Assembly (NCBI GenBank): GCA_038233815.1
Contig: JBBSVE010000062.1
Location: 1-16,963 of the forward strand
Reading direction: 5' to 3'
Length of the DNA: 16,963 nucleotides
From: JBBSVE01 sp038233815
GTDB taxonomy: Bacteria; Pseudomonadota; Alphaproteobacteria; Rhodobacterales; Rhodobacteraceae
A program made the translations under genes and the position numbers. Below the pieces are notes generated by a model. That model saw only the letters and a list, made by a program, of their open reading frames with translations. It was not told the origin of the DNA and did not search any database. This document shows positions 15,815 to 16,963 of the stretch, piece after piece. Position 1 is the stretch's first letter, and the number at the start of each line of letters is the position of its first letter.

Positions 15815-16534
15815 ATGCCCCCCCACGACCAGAGCGATGCGTGCCTCGACTGGACGGCCGGGGACATTCCCGTCTCGCGTCGGTTTCGGGACCCGTATTT
15901 CAGCCTCGCGGGCGGGCTGGAAGAGGCGCGGCATGTGTTCCTCTTAGGCAACGGGCTGCCTGCGCGGCTGGGGGACACCGGGCGCGGGCCGTTCCATGTC
16001 GCCGAACTGGGCTTCGGGACCGGGCTGAACCTTCTGGCACTGACGCTCACCGCACCGCAGATCGCCCTGCGCTACACCTCGTTCGAGGCCTATCCGATGG
16101 CCGTCCCCGACATGGAACGCGCGCTCGCGGCCTTTCCGGAGGCGCTGGCCGTGGCAGGGCCACTCCTCGCGGCATGGGCTCGGGGCGCGCGGAGCTTCGA
16201 TCTGGGCCGGATCGCGGTGGAGGTCGTCGTGGGCGATGCCGGGGACACGCTCGCACGATGGGGAGGCATGGCCGACGCATGGTTCCTCGACGGATTCTCG
16301 CCCGCGAAGAACCCGGACCTCTGGTCGACGGACCTGATGGCGGAGGTCGCGCACCACACCGCACCGGGCGGCACGTTCGCGACCTACAGTGCGGCGGGCC
16401 ATGTGCGCCGGGCGCTTGCAGAGGCGGGCTTCGAGGTAGCACGCATCGCGGGCTATGGGAGAAAGCGCCACATGACGGTCGGACGGCTGAACCATCCACC
16501 GGGACACGACAGCCCCGGGACCGCACCGGCATGA
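15815..16534 (+). CDS. mnmD: tRNA 5-methylaminomethyl-2-thiouridine methyltransferase, stand-alone
   Basis: This 239-residue protein matches the methyltransferase half of MnmC, which uses S-adenosylmethionine to turn nm5s2U into mnm5s2U at tRNA wobble position 34. The SAM motif is ELGFGTGLN (64-72). The substrate and catalytic block is FLDGFSPAKNPDLW around Asp159, followed by APGGTFATYSAAGHVRRALAEAGF and the diagnostic GYGRKRHMTVGRL. There is no fused FAD domain, unlike E. coli MnmC (about 670 residues). ATG 15815 has gagg ten bases upstream. Its stop overlaps the next gene by four bases. The divergent neighbour is an FAD oxidoreductase that could be the missing half. Confidence 0.92.
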   Translation: MPPHDQSDACLDWTAGDIPVSRRFRDPYFSLAGGLEEARHVFLLGNGLPARLGDTGRGPFHVAELGFGTGLNLLALTLTAPQIALRYTSFEAYPMAVPDMERALAAFPEALAVAGPLLAAWARGARSFDLGRIAVEVVVGDAGDTLARWGGMADAWFLDGFSPAKNPDLWSTDLMAEVAHHTAPGGTFATYSAAGHVRRALAEAGFEVARIAGYGRKRHMTVGRLNHPPGHDSPGTAPA

Positions 16535-16963
16535 CCGCGCAGGACACCCGCGCGGGCATCATCCTGATGGTCACGGCCGTGTTCGTCTTTGCGGTGCAGG
16601 ACGGGTTCTCGCGCTATCTTGGCGCGATCTATCCGGTCTTCATGGTGGTGATGATCCGCTACTGGGTGTTCGCGGCCTATGTCACGGCGCAGGCCGCCCG
16701 CCGCGCCCGGAAAAGCGGGCAGAGCCTGCGCGCCACCGTCCGCACCCGCCACCCTGTCCTGCAACTCGCCCGCGCGGTGCTGCTGACGGCGGAAATCTGC
16801 GTGATGGTCGCGGCTTATGCCCGGCTCGGCCTGATCGACAGCCACGCGATCTTTGCGATCTGCCCTTTGCTGATCGCAGGCCTCTCCGTCCACATCCTCG
16901 GGGAGAAGGTCGGCTGGCGGCGCTGGCTTGCGATCTTCATCGGCATGGCGGGGGTGACGGTGA
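16531..16963 (+). CDS. EamA/DMT-family transporter, N-terminal part
   Basis: These are the first 144 codons of a drug/metabolite transporter superfamily (EamA) membrane protein cut by the right edge of the window. Predicted membrane segments lie at about residues 9-24, 33-48, 77-93, 98-117 and 128 onward. The order of a helix with FAVQDGFSR, MVVMIRYWVFAAY, a basic loop RRARKSG, then LLTAEICVMVAAYARLGLIDSHAIFAICPLLIAGLS and GEKVGWRRWLAIFIGMAGV is the EamA pattern. ATG 16531 overlaps the mnmD stop by four bases, so it is translated with mnmD. The substrate is unknown. Confidence 0.88.
   Translation, partial: MTAQDTRAGIILMVTAVFVFAVQDGFSRYLGAIYPVFMVVMIRYWVFAAYVTAQAARRARKSGQSLRATVRTRHPVLQLARAVLLTAEICVMVAAYARLGLIDSHAIFAICPLLIAGLSVHILGEKVGWRRWLAIFIGMAGVTV

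Overview
The window is high-GC, densely packed chromosomal DNA that reads as an alphaproteobacterium of the Rhodobacteraceae/Roseobacter type. The clues are the ChvI-ChvG pair next to a short HprK, RapZ, a mannose-type EIIA and HPr with pckA divergent, the DUF1491 and DUF6473 genes, and a PduO-type adenosyltransferase beside etfBA. Almost every base lies in or next to a conventional gene. No tRNA, rRNA, CRISPR array, insertion sequence or phage gene was seen, and no gene-free stretch exceeds 300 bases. The longest gap is the 277-base chvI/pckA divergent region.

Layout. (1) 1-289: the 5' end of parC (minus), divergent from an SDR oxidoreductase (395-1225). (2) 1289-3860 (plus): a small HIG1-like twin-membrane-segment protein, a PduO-type cobalamin adenosyltransferase, then etfB and etfA. 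(3) 4033-4860 (minus): a DUF6473 protein that shows SGNH-hydrolase-like sequence blocks. (4) 4983-9472 (minus): chvI, chvG, hprK, rapZ, EIIA(Man) and HPr, a signalling cluster joining an envelope two-component system to a regulatory phosphotransferase branch. (5) 9750-11345 (plus): pckA, divergent from chvI across a region holding a perfect 7-7-7 inverted repeat. (6) 11356-13440 (minus): a TauE/SafE permease and an MFS transporter. (7) 13559-15711 (minus): an FAD/DAO oxidoreductase, DUF1491 and recO. (8) 15815-16963 (plus): mnmD overlapping a partial EamA-type transporter.

How the parts work together. ChvG/ChvI sense envelope or pH state. HprK can phosphorylate HPr on Ser46, and HPr and EIIA carry the His residues of a phosphorelay that has no sugar permease here. 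pckA, the gluconeogenic entry enzyme, sits at the head of the cluster on the opposite strand, so the region looks like a carbon-status control module. The divergent mnmD/FAD-oxidoreductase pair looks like the two halves of the enterobacterial fusion enzyme MnmC.

No clearly new multi-gene system was found. The points most worth a second look are the SGNH-like reading of DUF6473, the Arg in place of Lys in the RapZ Walker A motif, the inverted repeat upstream of pckA, and the possible split MnmC. All calls are from reading motifs by eye; no database search was run.
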